From Euphorbia lathyris (lineage: Eukaryota > Streptophyta > Magnoliopsida > Malpighiales > Euphorbiaceae), in assembly GCF_963576675.1 (NCBI RefSeq), contig NC_088916.1, positions 3,549,001 through 3,613,000 of the forward strand: a stretch of 64,000 nucleotides of DNA, given 5' to 3'. Every line of letters starts with the position of its first letter. Position 1 is the stretch's first letter. Below are positions 12,960-23,780 of the stretch, in pieces. Under the pieces are notes generated by a model. It was given only the letters and a program-made list of their open reading frames with translations. It had not been told where the DNA came from and did not search any database. Made by a program: the position numbers and the translations under genes.

Positions 12960-14297
12960 TGTTGGTCCCTTATAATATTACAAGTATAGTTCCAAGGGGG
13001 GGTTAGGAACTATTTAAAATTTTTTGTTAGGGCAGACTTCTTTTTCGTGAGAAAAAGGTTTTAACAGCGGCGCTGAGTGAATAGCAAGATACTGGCTTAG
13101 TCAACTGGTGACTAGGTCAGTTTCTTTACTTGAGTCAGGAGATAGCACTTAGAGTCTATTCCTGAGCTCAGATATTCAATGCGCACAACTCAGTTTGACC
13201 TCTTTACTTGGTCAGTTTTTGTTTAAGCAAGCAATAAATATATAAAGGAGTTTAAGGTTAGAAATATGTTACTCAGCAGATTTATCCAGGTTCGGCCTCC
13301 AAGCCTACGTCCTGTCCCCGGAACACGTTCCGAGATTTCGAATTCTCTACTAAGCTCTTTAACGGTAGAGCATCAAACCTTTTACAGTCTTAGAAACTGA
13401 GTATAACAAGAGTACCTTCCTCTATACCTCTACTCAATCCTAATCTCTCGCTGAGTACTATAACCAAGTACTCAGCCTCTCCTTTCTAATCTCTAGAAAT
13501 GATAAGTGTTTGTCCTAAACAACGATTGCTAAGACACCTTAGATGATTGAATAATCACTCTAGACTTTTACACAAAAGATACGAAATTTAGTGTAAGATT
13601 GCTTTGCTTTTTCTTGCAGAACTTTGCGTAGGATTTTGGTCAGCGTAATGGCTTGATCAAGTTCTGTGTTGAATGAAGCAACTGAAGGGCTCTATTTTTA
13701 GAGACGTCTGAGACATCGGTCATTTCGAATTTGGAAATAACCGTTGGAGGGAAACGGCTTCCTGTCGTTGTCATCCTGTCTTGCTCAGAGCTCTCGGCCA
13801 ATCAGATTTGAGTATCTTCTGTCATCGGTTAGCTTTTGGTCAGCTCGGCAAACTGTCTCTCCATTTATGGTAAAGTCAACTAGACAGCATTCTGTGTCTT
13901 CTGAACTTTACCCAAAGTGGAAACACTTTGTCTGGAAGTTGTTCTTGGCCAGCTGCTGTCTTGTACTCTTTATCGAATCAACTCAGCAGCTTCGTCCCGA
14001 AGTTGTTCCACGAAGGTCTTCTAGATCCTTCTTCCGCTGAGCTACGTTTTGTACATAATGACAGCGTTTTGACATACGCGGGCCGAGTTGCCTTAAACTG
14101 TTTGACTTGGGCTTTTGACTTCCGTATTGGGCTTTGGGCCTTTTAATCTTTGTGTCTTATAAACAATTTAACTCAACATTGAACAAACACATTAGTAGAA
14201 TAAATCAAAGCATTTAAACTTAGTGTGTTTAGAATATTTTTTAATTACACTTAAACAATTTTGTCAAATCAAAATTATGTGGAAAGGTGTTTCAACA
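12960..14297 (-). repeat. 5' LTR of Sirevirus A (1338 bp)
   Basis: On the minus strand it starts TGTTGAAACACC at 14297 and ends GGGACCAACA at 12960. It is the same family as four other LTRs in the window (30411-31752, split 40564/52047, 40898-42233, 49694-51034). It contains the TATA motif TCTAAAAATAG (here mutated from TCTATAAATAG) and, near its end, a C-run between AGTTCC and GGAACT arms. Open frames inside it are chance. Confidence 0.93.
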
Positions 14298-14603
14298 GCT
14301 ATAACGTGAAGAGTGGTTATCGAGAGCTCTGTCAACAATACCTGATGCCTGCGACTTTGTTTCCCTGGCAGCGGCTATGGGGTATTCACGCTCCTCCAAA
14401 AGCTAAACACCTCGTTTGGCGAGGGCTTACAGATTGCTTACCAACGCGGGAGGTGCTCAGAGTTAGGCACATCGTCGTATACAATGGTTTTCCTTTATGC
14501 TGTGGTGCAGTGGAGGATAACTACCATGCAATTATAGCCTGCAGTTTTGCCAAAAAGGTATGGAATCACACTTCAATTGGAGATTTAAGTGCCTATTTTA
14601 GTA
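14298..14603 (+). pseudogene. Old LINE (LINE-1), zf-RVT part before the nested LINE
   Basis: In-frame coding sequence follows directly after the Sirevirus LTR. It shows the plant LINE zf-RVT pattern: [16 protein letters not shown], then [11 protein letters not shown], a Cys pair and a His/Cys pair, ending [16 protein letters not shown]. It carries on at 17259 on the far side of a second LINE. Everything 5' of it, including the RT, lies beyond Sirevirus A, outside the window. Confidence 0.83.
14587..14603 (+). repeat. Target-site duplication of LINE-2, left copy
   Basis: AAGTGCCTATTTTAGTA here pairs with AAGTGCCTATTTCAGTA at 17259-17275, 16 of 17 bases identical. They flank the nested LINE, and the right copy follows its poly(A) tail directly. 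Confidence 0.85.
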
Positions 14604-17258
14604 ATAATACACAATTTCCTCCTTATCTCAACGATACACTCATTGCACTCATCCCTAAGAAAGAAAATGTAGAGAAAGTTACCGACCTGCGCCCAATAGC
14701 TTTATGTAATGTCTTGTACAAGATAATCTCAAAAATGCTGACCTCCAGATTTAAATAAGTCCTTCCTGACGCCATCTCAGCCAGCCAAAGCGCTTTTCTC
14801 AAGGAGCGACTCATCTCGGATAATGTCATTGCAGCTTATGAGGTTATCCATCACGTGAAAAATAAAAGACAAGGCCAAACAGGTATCACTGCACTTAAAC
14901 TGGATATGAGTAAAGCTTATGATCGGGTAGAATGGAAATTTTTATGGGACATGTTAGCCAAATTGGGGTTTGGAGATAGATGGATTGAATGGATGAGGCT
15001 ATGTGTAGAAACTGTCAGTTACAGGATCGGACTGGGTGGAAGAGAAATTGGTCCGATTCAACCAACCCGAGGTCTGAGACAGGGGGATCCGCTCAGCCCG
15101 TTCTTATTTCTAGTTTGCGCTGAAGGGTTATCGGCACTACTACAAGTTAAGGAACGAGCCGGACAAATTCATGGGTGTCAGATTGCACGGTCAGCTCCGT
15201 GTATCTCCCATCTTTTCTTTGCGGATGATAGCTATCTTTTTTTTCGAGCCTCAATTGCCGAAGCCAGAGTGATTAAACAATGTCTTCAGGAATATGAGAA
15301 AGCTTCAGGCCAGTGTATCAACACCGAGAAATCTGCCCTGTTCTTTAGTACTAATACAAGTCCCCCAGACAGAGATTTAATTAGTTCAGAGCTGACTATT
15401 CAGGAAGTACAGGAGATAGGCTTCTATTTGGGTGCACCGGCAGTAGTGGGAAGGAGTAAAATGAAGACATTTGGTTTCCTCAAGGACAAAATTCGAGCCA
15501 GAATCTACAATTGGAAGGAGAAGTTCCTCTCAAGAGCCGGAAAAGAAGTGTTAATAAAGGTTGTGCTCCAATCAATACCTACATATATAATGAGCATGTT
15601 TTTATTACCATCTCAATTCTGTGAGGAAGTAGAACGAATGCTAAATCGTTTCTGGTGGAGAGGTGACTCAAATTCTGGTACTGGAATACACTGGATGCGA
15701 TATGAACGATTATGCGCACCTAAGAGTGCTGGTGGAATCAGGTTTCGAAGGCTACAAGACTTTAACATGGCATTACTTGCAAAGCAGGCATGGCGCCTCA
15801 TCAAACAACCTCACTCACTGGTTGCGCAACTATTAAAGGCGAGGTACTTTCCATCTACGGATTTTCTAAACTCTACTATTAGCCACAATCCCTCCTATGT
15901 GTGGCGAAGCATACTATCAAGCCGGAACATGTTGAAAAATGGGCTAAGAAGAAAAATTGGCAACGGAATGCTTACACGGATTCAGGGAGACCCTTGGCTA
16001 CCAGATTTGGCTAATCCGAATCTAACCAGCACATTGCAAGCAGAATGGGACACAGGGTTTATGAGTGACCTGATACAGGAAGATGGCTCATGGAATCGCG
16101 ACTTAATTTAGACGAGTTTCAACTATAGGGACCAGCGCTTAATTCTATCCATCCCAAGAGTTGATAATCAATCCGAGGATTCCTGGTTTTGGGGATATGA
16201 TAAAACAGGCGAGTATAAGGTAAAGTCGGGGTACCGCAGCATATCAGAACAGCATCACAGACAAGAGAAAGAGCCCCTCAATTGGAACCTCATATGGCAT
16301 TTAAATACAGCGCCCAAAGTAAAAAATTTCCTATGGAGACTTTTATCGGGATGCTTACCTGTATTGAGCAATCTTCAACTCCGGCACAGCTCCCTGCCAC
16401 CCTTGTGTCCGGTATGCAAGTCCGCAAATGAAGATGTAGAGCACGCCTTTTTACAATGTCCCTTCGCACAGCAGAGCTGGTCTCATTTCTTTGGAGATAA
16501 CCACATGGCTTCCATGGTGGACTTCACTAATTGGCTCTTTGAGAGGCTTACGGATAGAGGGAGTGGGGCAGAGAAGGAATTGGTATGGCTAGTATGGGGA
16601 CTATGGAAAAATCGGAATTGTGAAGTGTGGAATAAAACACATTTATCGGTGGAGGAACTAGTCACTTCGGCAAATCGGGAATATTTGGAGTGGGTAACCG
16701 CATGGGATCTTCGTCAGGCAACGGTTTCACCAAGCATTTCACAATCTAGCTGCTGGGAAGCTCCATCGGCCGGCAAAGTAGCTTGCAATGTTGATGCTGG
16801 AGTATTTCAAGAGGAAGGGTATTGTTCGTTTGGATTCTTAATTCGTGACCAGTCTGGGGATTGTAAATATGCCCAACATGGTGCCCTACACGGCTATTTT
16901 GAACCAATTATTGTCGAGGCAATGGCCGTTAAAGAAGCATTATCGTGGCTGAAGGATAATGATTATAGAAATGTTGAAGTCCGATCAGATTGCCTATCCG
17001 TAGTTCAAGCTATCAACAACAACGCCCAGACCTTGTCATACTTATCTGATATAATTTCCATTTGTGTTTCTTTATTAAATGAGCTAGATAATACATCTAT
17101 CTCTTTCGTTAAGCGTTCAGCGAATTGCGCGGCTCATAGCCTGGCTAGAGCGGTCAGTTCAGAGTCTGTTCGCGGGGAGTGGCAAAGCGCACCCCCGTTT
17201 ATTATTTCTATTCTTGTTTGTGATTCAACTTAATAAAGTTCATTCTTTGATTAAAAAA
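14604..17258 (+). pseudogene. LINE-2 (L1 type), 5'-truncated: RT, zf-RVT, RNase H
   Basis: One reading frame runs through the element with in-frame stops at 14756-14758 and 16109-16111. The truncated start lies inside RT ([20 protein letters not shown]). RT continues with LDMSKAYDRVEW, RQGDPLSPFLF and the FADDSYLF box. A zf-RVT region (CPVCKSANEDVEHAFLQCP) and a C-terminal RNase H domain (NVDAG, VEAMAVKEAL, RSDCLSVV, SANCAAHSLAR) follow. The stop is at about 17231, then AATAAAG and a TTAAAAAAAA tail. The endonuclease and ORF1 are absent, as expected for 5' truncation during target-primed reverse transcription. The catalytic FADD residues survive, but the copy cannot be autonomous. Confidence 0.93.
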
Positions 17259-18012
17259 AAGTGCCTATTTCAGTAGCTTTGGCGAATTCTGGTCTTTTCT
17301 GCTGCTAAACAAGTCAAAGGAAGAGCTGGGATTAGCCGTAGTGGTATGCTGGTTCATCTGGTCAAATAGGAATCAATATATCTGGAACAATTCTTTATCT
17401 ACAGCAGAGGTCCTTGGCAATAGTGTTGTTTCATTGATCGAAGTCTGGTCCCGTGCCCAGGTTCGTGCTTCTGTTCAAGGCTCCTGGTGCACATCAGATC
17501 GCTGTCATCTTCCTAAACCCGGCTAGGTAAAAATAAACTTTGACGCAACTGTTTTCTCGGATACCGGTACTGCTGGCTGCGGGTTTGTGGCGAGGAACCA
17601 GTTGGGGTTCATCGCGGGCGGATTCGTATCTGTTGGCTGGTGTACTGATCCGTCCCTTGCTGAAACTCTGGCATGCCGGGCCACACTGCAATGGATTATC
17701 TCTAACGGCTGGTCTCTAGTCGAAATAGAATCAGATTCGCAGCTGCTGGTCTGCGCCATACAGTCTGCTCGGTCTAATTCGTCCGGGTTGGACCTTATAG
17801 TTGACGACTGCACTTCTTTATTGATGCAAATTGATAGTTATTCTTTTAACTTCATTAAGCGATCAGCGAATAAAGTTGCCCACGAGCTAGCTCAGGCATC
17901 TCATTCAACGTCTAATCGCGAGGTTTGGGTAAATGTCCCGCCTCCCTTCATTTGTAACGCGTTATACGCTGACATCTTTTGAATAAAGTCTCTCTTCCTT
18001 TCAAAAAAAAAA
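17259..18012 (+). pseudogene. Old LINE (LINE-1), 3' part with RNase H
   Basis: This continues the LINE broken at 14603, starting with the right copy of the duplication. The frame reads FIWSNRNQYIWNNS, then a stop at 17524-17526 at a place where Trp would be expected, then an RNase H domain (NFDATVF, ETLACRATLQWI, IESDSQLLV, SANKVAHELAQ). The stop codon is at about 17980, followed by AATAAAG and an A-run at 18003-18012. Domain order and 3' end are those of plant L1 elements. Confidence 0.88.
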
Positions 18013-19023
18013 CATATGCATTACAATTGCACTTTATCAATTTTATTAGAATTTATCAACTAAACATAGTAATAGTAATGGAATTATTATCGCATTTAAT
18101 TATATTAAGCATTTGAGTATATTACAATCTTGATTAAATTGCATTGCATTACAACATACCAAACGGAACTTAAGAGTATCTCCATCCTCTATATTAATAT
18201 AGAACATCTTTCTACCTTTTAGTGTCTCATTAATTCATTTTAGAGTAAATTACACCAATGGTAGCTCAACTTTATCCTAATTCACACTTTGAAACATAGA
18301 TTATATTTTGTCCCAAAAATATACCTGAAGTAACGATGACTCGACAATTTAGTATATTTTACAGGTCAATAACAGGCCATGAGAGTTTGACGAACAAATT
18401 ACACTGCTGGTATCTGAAATTTATCCTAATTTAGTGTAATTTGTTAATTACTATGCACAATAAATAAATATTAGATTGAAAATATCACAAAAATTATGGG
18501 TAAATTACACCAATGGTCACTAAACTTTACCCATTTTAATATTGTGGCCATTAACTTCAATTCTTAACGATATAACCACTGAATTTTACACTTTTTAATA
18601 CCATTGCCCACTCAACAATCAATTTTGAACATAAAATAGGAATTAACATAGTGTTATTCATTGCATATGGATTCAAAATTTGTATTTTTTAGTGTTTGAA
18701 AACATTTTTTTTATGTGTAATGTCACTACATGAAAACTTTAAAAATCTTAATTCATACTGTAAAAAATATTTTTTTTTTATAATTTCAAATACATATAAA
18801 ACTAATAACGCCTTTTTAATAAAATAGGACCCGTTTGTTTTTCCAAAAAGCAGAGGTTTCATGCTTTTGTAAAATGCTACTTTTCAAGTGTAAAATGCAA
18901 ACAAGATGTCAGTAACTAAACACATAAACTCTCTATTTTAAAGTAAAGAGACAAATAGGAGCGTGAAAACGAGCAACCAAACACCTAAATGTTTACAACT
19001 ACCAAAAACTTCATATAATCAAG
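18013..19023. other. AT-rich intergenic DNA with short direct repeats
   Basis: No coding frame of note. Three diverged direct repeats beginning AAATTACACCA/CTG and running into AACTTTATCC or similar start near 18246, 18397 and 18504; they look like remnants of a non-autonomous transposon family. The rest is A/T runs. Confidence 0.5.
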
Positions 19024-19630
19024 GGATATGATGCAAAAATGCCCATAATGTTTACAACCATGAGCAATTTTACCTTTAACGTTTAAAATGATTACACCTA
19101 ACATTAGCAACCAAGAGCAATTATACCATTAACGTTGTCAAATTTGGTCAATTTCAGACATTATTATAAACACATGTATTTTGTTCCTTATTCTACATCA
19201 ATTACATATCAATTTGTTTTTTTTAAATTCATATTTTCCGTGATTTAATAATAGAACTGAAGATTAATATTTATAAATTCGGTAAAATATTTTGATTTTT
19301 TTTGTCCGACTCATACAAAAGACATTTTTTATTTTTTTTAAAAAATAAAATATTTTTCACGTTTAATCGCGTGTTTATGATATATTACTAACGAGTGATA
19401 GAATGATTCAAATGTGATGTGTAAATGACAATATTCATGACCGAGAAGACAGTTTGATAAATTATTTCTAAAATTGCCCAACTTCACAACGTTAGAGGTA
19501 AAATTACTCCTAACTGCTAACTTTATAGATAAAATTGTACCATTTTAGACATTAGAAATAAAATTACTCCTGACTGTAAATGTTAGAGTTTTTTTTTGAA
19601 AGGATGTTAGAGGTATTTTTGTACTTTAAA
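19024..19630. mobile_element. Fold-back (long inverted repeat) element
   Basis: The left arm (about 19024-19150: AAAAATGCCCATAATG, GAGCAATTTTACC, TAACGTTGT) matches the reverse complement of the right arm (about 19465-19627: TAACGTTGTGAAG, GGAGTAATTTTACC on the other strand). The arms are diverged and the right one has a small duplicated insert. There is no coding capacity, so it is a non-autonomous DNA element; edges are approximate. Confidence 0.6.
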
Positions 19631-19635
19631 GGTTT

Positions 19636-20120
19636 AATACACCATTTGCCGCCTAAACTTGTCCAAAAAGCTTAATTAGTCTCTGAACTTTCAAAGTGCC
19701 CCGATACCTCATTCAACTTGCATAAAATGTTCAGTTAGCCACCTGAACTTGCGTATATTGTAATCCATTAATTGCTTGGTTGCAAAAAAGTAAGTTAAAT
19801 GCGGAAGTTATATTGCACGTGTCTTAGAAAAAGTAAAACGATCAAAATCGGGGTATATTGTTCTAATATTAAAGAAAGTAAGTTGTATAGTTGAGCAATC
19901 AATAACTTCATTTTTAATCTATTTTTGAATTATGTAATAATATTCTAAGATGCGTAGAATACATCTTCCGCATTTAACTTACTTTTTTACATCCGAATAA
20001 CCAATTGATTACATTTTACGCAAGTTCAATGGACTAACGGAACATTTTATACAAATTCAAATGACTATTAAAACGATTTGAATATTCAGAAAACCAATCA
20101 AACTTTTTGGGTTAGACCAT
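19636..20120. mobile_element. Second fold-back element, adjacent
   Basis: The left arm (about 19640-19825) holds CATAAAATGTTCAGTTAG, TGAACTTGCGTA and AAAAAAGTAAGTTAAATGCGG. The reverse complement of the right arm (about 19955-20115) holds the same blocks in the same order. Arms of roughly 170 bp surround a short unrelated centre. It is a MITE-like non-autonomous element; no transposase is present. Confidence 0.7.
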
Positions 20121-20804
20121 GCTTATTTTGTTTTTAACAAAGTAAGCATTACTCTGTGTGTTTTCACCATTAGATGAATTTTACCCATTCTTATCTAACG
20201 ATAAAAAATATAAAATAAAAATTACTTTATCAGAAACAAAATAACCAGACTTTTCAAATAAGTTCAGAAAACGAAAAATATATTAAGCCAATAAAATTAC
20301 TAAAATATTTGTTTGTACTTTAAAACTAGAGAAATGAGAAATGATGTTTGATTCCGAGGATAAGAAAGCGATACAGAAATTTGAATGTTTGAAATTCGGA
20401 AGAAATTGGAGGGTAGTGATGGAAAGGTCGTACTCATTCTTCAGAAACCTACTATCCTATCCTCCTATGGACCACTACATCGACAAAGACCCTTCTCTAC
20501 TTTTCTGTTTTTTATTTTTTTAAAATAAAGAAAATTAATAATGAATTTGAGTTTGTGAAATTCAAAAAAAAAAGAAAAAGTGAAAGCACTTTATGATTTG
20601 ATTGGGAAGTAAACGTATCAAAAAGTTAGTGAAAGGTCGCTATTGACCTATTCTAATCTCCCCGAATCTGTTGCACTCTGCAACACTACACCCCCAACCC
20701 CTTTCATTCATTTCTTTTTCTACAAATGGGGAAAAGTAATTAATACTACAACATTTCAAATTCCTAAGTTTTTTTAAAAGAGTTTTTTTTTTTTTTAAAT
20801 AATA
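20121..20804. other. AT-rich intergenic DNA
   Basis: No supported gene. A 60-codon open frame at 20341-20523 has no recognisable motif, ends in a T-rich run and has no visible partner exon, so I do not call it. Poly-T and poly-A runs are common. Confidence 0.5.
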
Positions 20805-21093
20805 CTCCCTCCATTTTCAAATAAGTGTGGTTTTAGAGTTTTTCACACAAATTAAGAAACACAATTAATATGTACTTAAATTAATAAATTTACATAGATT
20901 AACTAAATAAAAATTCTCTCTCCTATAATAATTGGAGAAAAAACTTTGAAAGCTTAAAAAACACATAAATCAAGACAAAGTTTAAATGCTTAGACCAAAA
21001 AACTATACTAAATTTTATTGAAAAACGAAAACGACACTTAAAAAAGAACAAAAACAATTATCTAAAACGACACTTATTTGAGAATGGAGGGAG
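20805..21093. mobile_element. Stowaway-like MITE (289 bp)
   Basis: The terminal inverted repeats are CTCCCTCCATTTTCAAATAAGTG on the left and its near-exact complement, ending ATGGAGGGAG, on the right. A TA precedes the left end; the right end is followed by TG, probably a mutated TA. CTCCCTCC ends with a TA target are the mark of Tc1/mariner Stowaway MITEs. The interior is AT-rich and non-coding. Confidence 0.85.
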
Positions 21094-21470
21094 TGATATA
21101 TAAGGAAGGTAAAATAACATATGTAGGGACAATATCCAATTCCACAAGTTTACGAGAAATGAAAAGACCTAGCTAAAGTATGAGTCACCTATTAATCTCA
21201 ATGAAATGTCATTGATACTAGAAATAAAACTTTTATAATAGTCTATAATTGAGTCATAAGAAGAACGAATGTATGCTTCACCACTAACAGCGCATCTAAC
21301 CATATCTCCACACCACCCAAATCTTTGAGTTTGATCCATTTAAGAGCCTATCGAATACCAATAGCTTCAGCTTCCTTAACCGAAAAGTTTCCAACAATAC
21401 GAGAACAAATGGTTTGTAATTTTGGACAATATCCATTAAAACGCAAAGTGCTCGTGGGTTGTCCAGTCCA
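21094..21470 (-). pseudogene. LINE RNase H fragment (minus strand)
   Basis: On the minus strand the translation gives SVKEAEAIGIR, a stop, then ALKWIKLKDLGGVEI and DALLVV: the middle of the plant LINE RNase H domain. Further on, in another frame, comes a typical domain end. Several stops and shifts show it is an old relic. It abuts the MITE at 21093, which may have inserted in or beside it. Confidence 0.6.
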
Positions 21471-22375
21471 CGAGAGTTTCAGGCTAATAGACTCATGATG
21501 ATGGGTGGCCCTGTCCAGCAGAGTCCACCTGAAACCTGTTTTTGGATCCACAGTTAGACTATTATTTAAACTGACTCCTCCCTCTCATTTAAAACATCTA
21601 CTTTCCTTCTACGTTTTACTTCCATAACTACAATATATTTTCCAGACTCATGGTCTGATTCATGATTTGTGCCTCTTTCATAATTAATTGTCATATTAAT
21701 TATTTCGTTTATGTCGCCACTAGTCCCACGATTTATAACACTGAAAATGAGAACTTGTTCAACCGTTTTGGTATTTTCCCTAGTAACCGACCCATGAATT
21801 ACACTTCCTTCATAATCAACTGTCCTATTAATTGTTCTATTAATCATGCGGGCCCTCTTGGCTCATAAAATATATTATTATTTTAATTAAAAGGGACCAC
21901 TTTTTATGAGAATGACATAGAATGAGACACGACATGGAGACATCAGATTTTTTTCCATAATAATTTTACTCCTTCATAATTTTTTTTTTGTATTGTAGAT
22001 TAAAAAAAAAATTATTCTACTAATGTATATACTTTGACTGTTTTACTTGCAACTTTGTTTTTCGTTTTTGAAAATAATTTATACTAGTTTAATTTTATTT
22101 TAAGTTTGTTTGATTTCTCAGTTCGAGACTTGTTAGATACTTGTACATTTGTTAATAAAAATTATACTTTGTTGTGACTTACATTAATTGGAATTTACAA
22201 TTAATTACTCATAATTTTCATATAAAAATTATAATTAGTTATAAAATTATAATTAAATGAGACTATCAAGATTCATTTTTAATAAGTCACTATTTTCTAT
22301 ATATTATAAATAAAGTACATATTTATACCTTAATTCAAAAAATTTAGATCTCAATTCATAAATATTAAAGTGATT
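21471..22375. other. AT-rich DNA, no gene
   Basis: An inverted pair GTTTCAGG/CCTGAAAC lies near 21475-21540. From 22185 the sequence belongs to an AT-rich repeat: the 30 bases at 22286-22315 recur exactly at 27144-27173. Open frames here lack any recognisable motif. Confidence 0.45.
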
Positions 22376-22639
22376 TACTAAACCCAGCCCTAATTTTACA
22401 CTTCTAGCCCCGTGAATAGACCGAAATACCCTTTGCACTAAATTTCAAAAAACCCAAAACCTCTCAAGAAGCCGAAACGATTTTTGCTCAAATCCGGACA
22501 AATTAGTGAGCCGAATCATGGATGGTGATAGAAACCGTAAAGGAAAAGCTAAAATGGTACGATTTACCGCTTTATTTCATTGATTTATGGATCGTTTTGG
22601 ATCTGTTGTGATGTTTAAAAATTTCGGCCGGAATCGCAG

Positions 22640-22795
22640 TCGGGCGTATGAACATCACGCCCGATCTGCAGTTCGGGCGTATGAGTATCACGCCCGATCA
22701 GTGGTTCGGGCGTGATAGCCACATGCCCGAACCAATGGTAGGGCGTGATGTGCATACGCCCGACCAATGGTTCGGGCGTGATTCCTTTACGCCCC
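22640..22795. repeat. Left cluster of GC-rich palindromes
   Basis: About five units of the form CGGGCGTATGA...ATCACGCCCG or TTCGGGCGTGAT...ATGCCCGAA lie back to back in an AT-rich setting. Each can fold on itself. The cluster sits in intron 1 of the PMD gene, about 260 bp from the left end of the element, and related units recur near the right end (25791-25980). Confidence 0.85.
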
Positions 22796-22799
22796 CTTT

Positions 22800-23027
22800 T
22801 TTAATAAAAATTAAATTTTTTTAAAATTTTAGTAAATTTAGTGTAATTTTAGTTTAATTATAGTAAACATTTTAGTAATTTAGTGTAATTTTAGTATAAT
22901 TTAGTATAAATTGAGAATAACTATATTATAATTTTATTAGTTTAGTAGTATTTTAGCATAATTTTATAAATTTAGTATAATTTACATTATTTATAATTTT
23001 ATTAATTTAGTGTAATTTTTTTTGTAG
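22800..23027. repeat. AT-rich repeats in intron 1 of the PMD gene
   Basis: Loose copies of TTTAGTGTAATTT and TTTAGTATAATTT fill the 3' half of the intron. They are the same unit that forms the denser array at 23403-23780, so the two introns share a repeat. Confidence 0.65.
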
Positions 23028-23402
23028 ACGGAGCGGCCTACTAGGGGTGGGAAATCCATCCCGTCATCTGCTCATCGTCTAGATATAGACGACGAGGATG
23101 ATACACCACGACATACGAGATTGCGTGGTATAGATATTTCTGGTCGTAGGCGGAGAGGGGCTGCGACGGAGCAGTTGAGGAGGGGGCCGATTGCGGATCA
23201 GGCCGATATTCATGGCTCAGAGGGGGCGACTGATTTTGATGACAGAGAGCCCGATGGCGATTCTTTTCAGGACTACCTGGATGTGGTAGCCCGGGCAGTG
23301 CGACAGTCCGCTGTTGCACATGATCGCGAGGTTAAGGAGAGCGATGAGCAGCCAACCCCGGGGAGACAGCCGACCCAGCGCGTAGGAGGTCGTTTTGCGA
23401 GT

Positions 23403-23780
23403 ACATGTATTTTTTAGTATAATTTAGTATAATTTAGTATTTTTTGGTATAATTTTAGTATAATTTAATATAATTTAGTATTTTTTAGTATAATTTTAGT
23501 ATAATTTAGTATAATTTAGTATTTTTTAGTATAATTTAGTATAATTTAGTATAATTTTAGTATAATTTAGTATAATTTAGTATTTTTAGTATAATTTTAG
23601 TATAATTTTGTATAATTTAGTATTTTTTAGTATAATTTTAATATAATTTAGTATAATTTAGTATTTTTTAGTATAATTTTAGTATAATTTAGTATAATTT
23701 TAGTATAATTTAGTATTTTTTAGTATCTTTTTAGTATAATTTAGTATAATCTAGTATAATTTTGTATAATTTTATAATTA
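23403..23780. repeat. AT-rich minisatellite in intron 2 of the PMD gene
   Basis: The unit TTTAGTATAA and its variants (TTAGTATTTTTTAGTATAA) are repeated over about 380 bp in ragged higher-order blocks. It lies between a GT donor at 23402 and an AG acceptor near 23787, so it would be spliced out. Confidence 0.85.

Larger units (their letters stand above)
4961..14297 (-). mobile_element. Sirevirus-type Ty1/copia element A (minus strand, 3' end outside the window)
   Basis: Read on the minus strand the order is 5' LTR (14297-12960), tRNA-iMet primer site, gag, pol (protease, integrase, RT, RNase H), a spacer with a TATA box, and a third ORF. Copia domain order plus an extra ORF after pol is the Sirevirus plan. 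The third ORF is cut at 4961 by the Tekay-like gypsy LTR; the 3' LTR must lie beyond that element, outside the window. The left neighbour at 14298 is LINE coding sequence, so A inserted into a LINE; the expected duplication is GCTAT (14298-14302). At least eight stop codons and a 56-bp deletion make A a dead copy. Confidence 0.93.

Noticed and set aside
13744..14146. Open frames within the Sirevirus A LTR
   Set aside because: LTR sequence shared with four other LTRs; frames are not conserved between copies.
20341..20523. Possible small gene of 60 codons
   Set aside because: No known motif, no partner exons, composition like the flanking AT-rich DNA and an end in poly-T.
22640..22795. Regular repeats that resemble a CRISPR array
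   Set aside because: Units are self-complementary and irregular, spacers are absent or share sequence, and the setting is a plant transposon intron.
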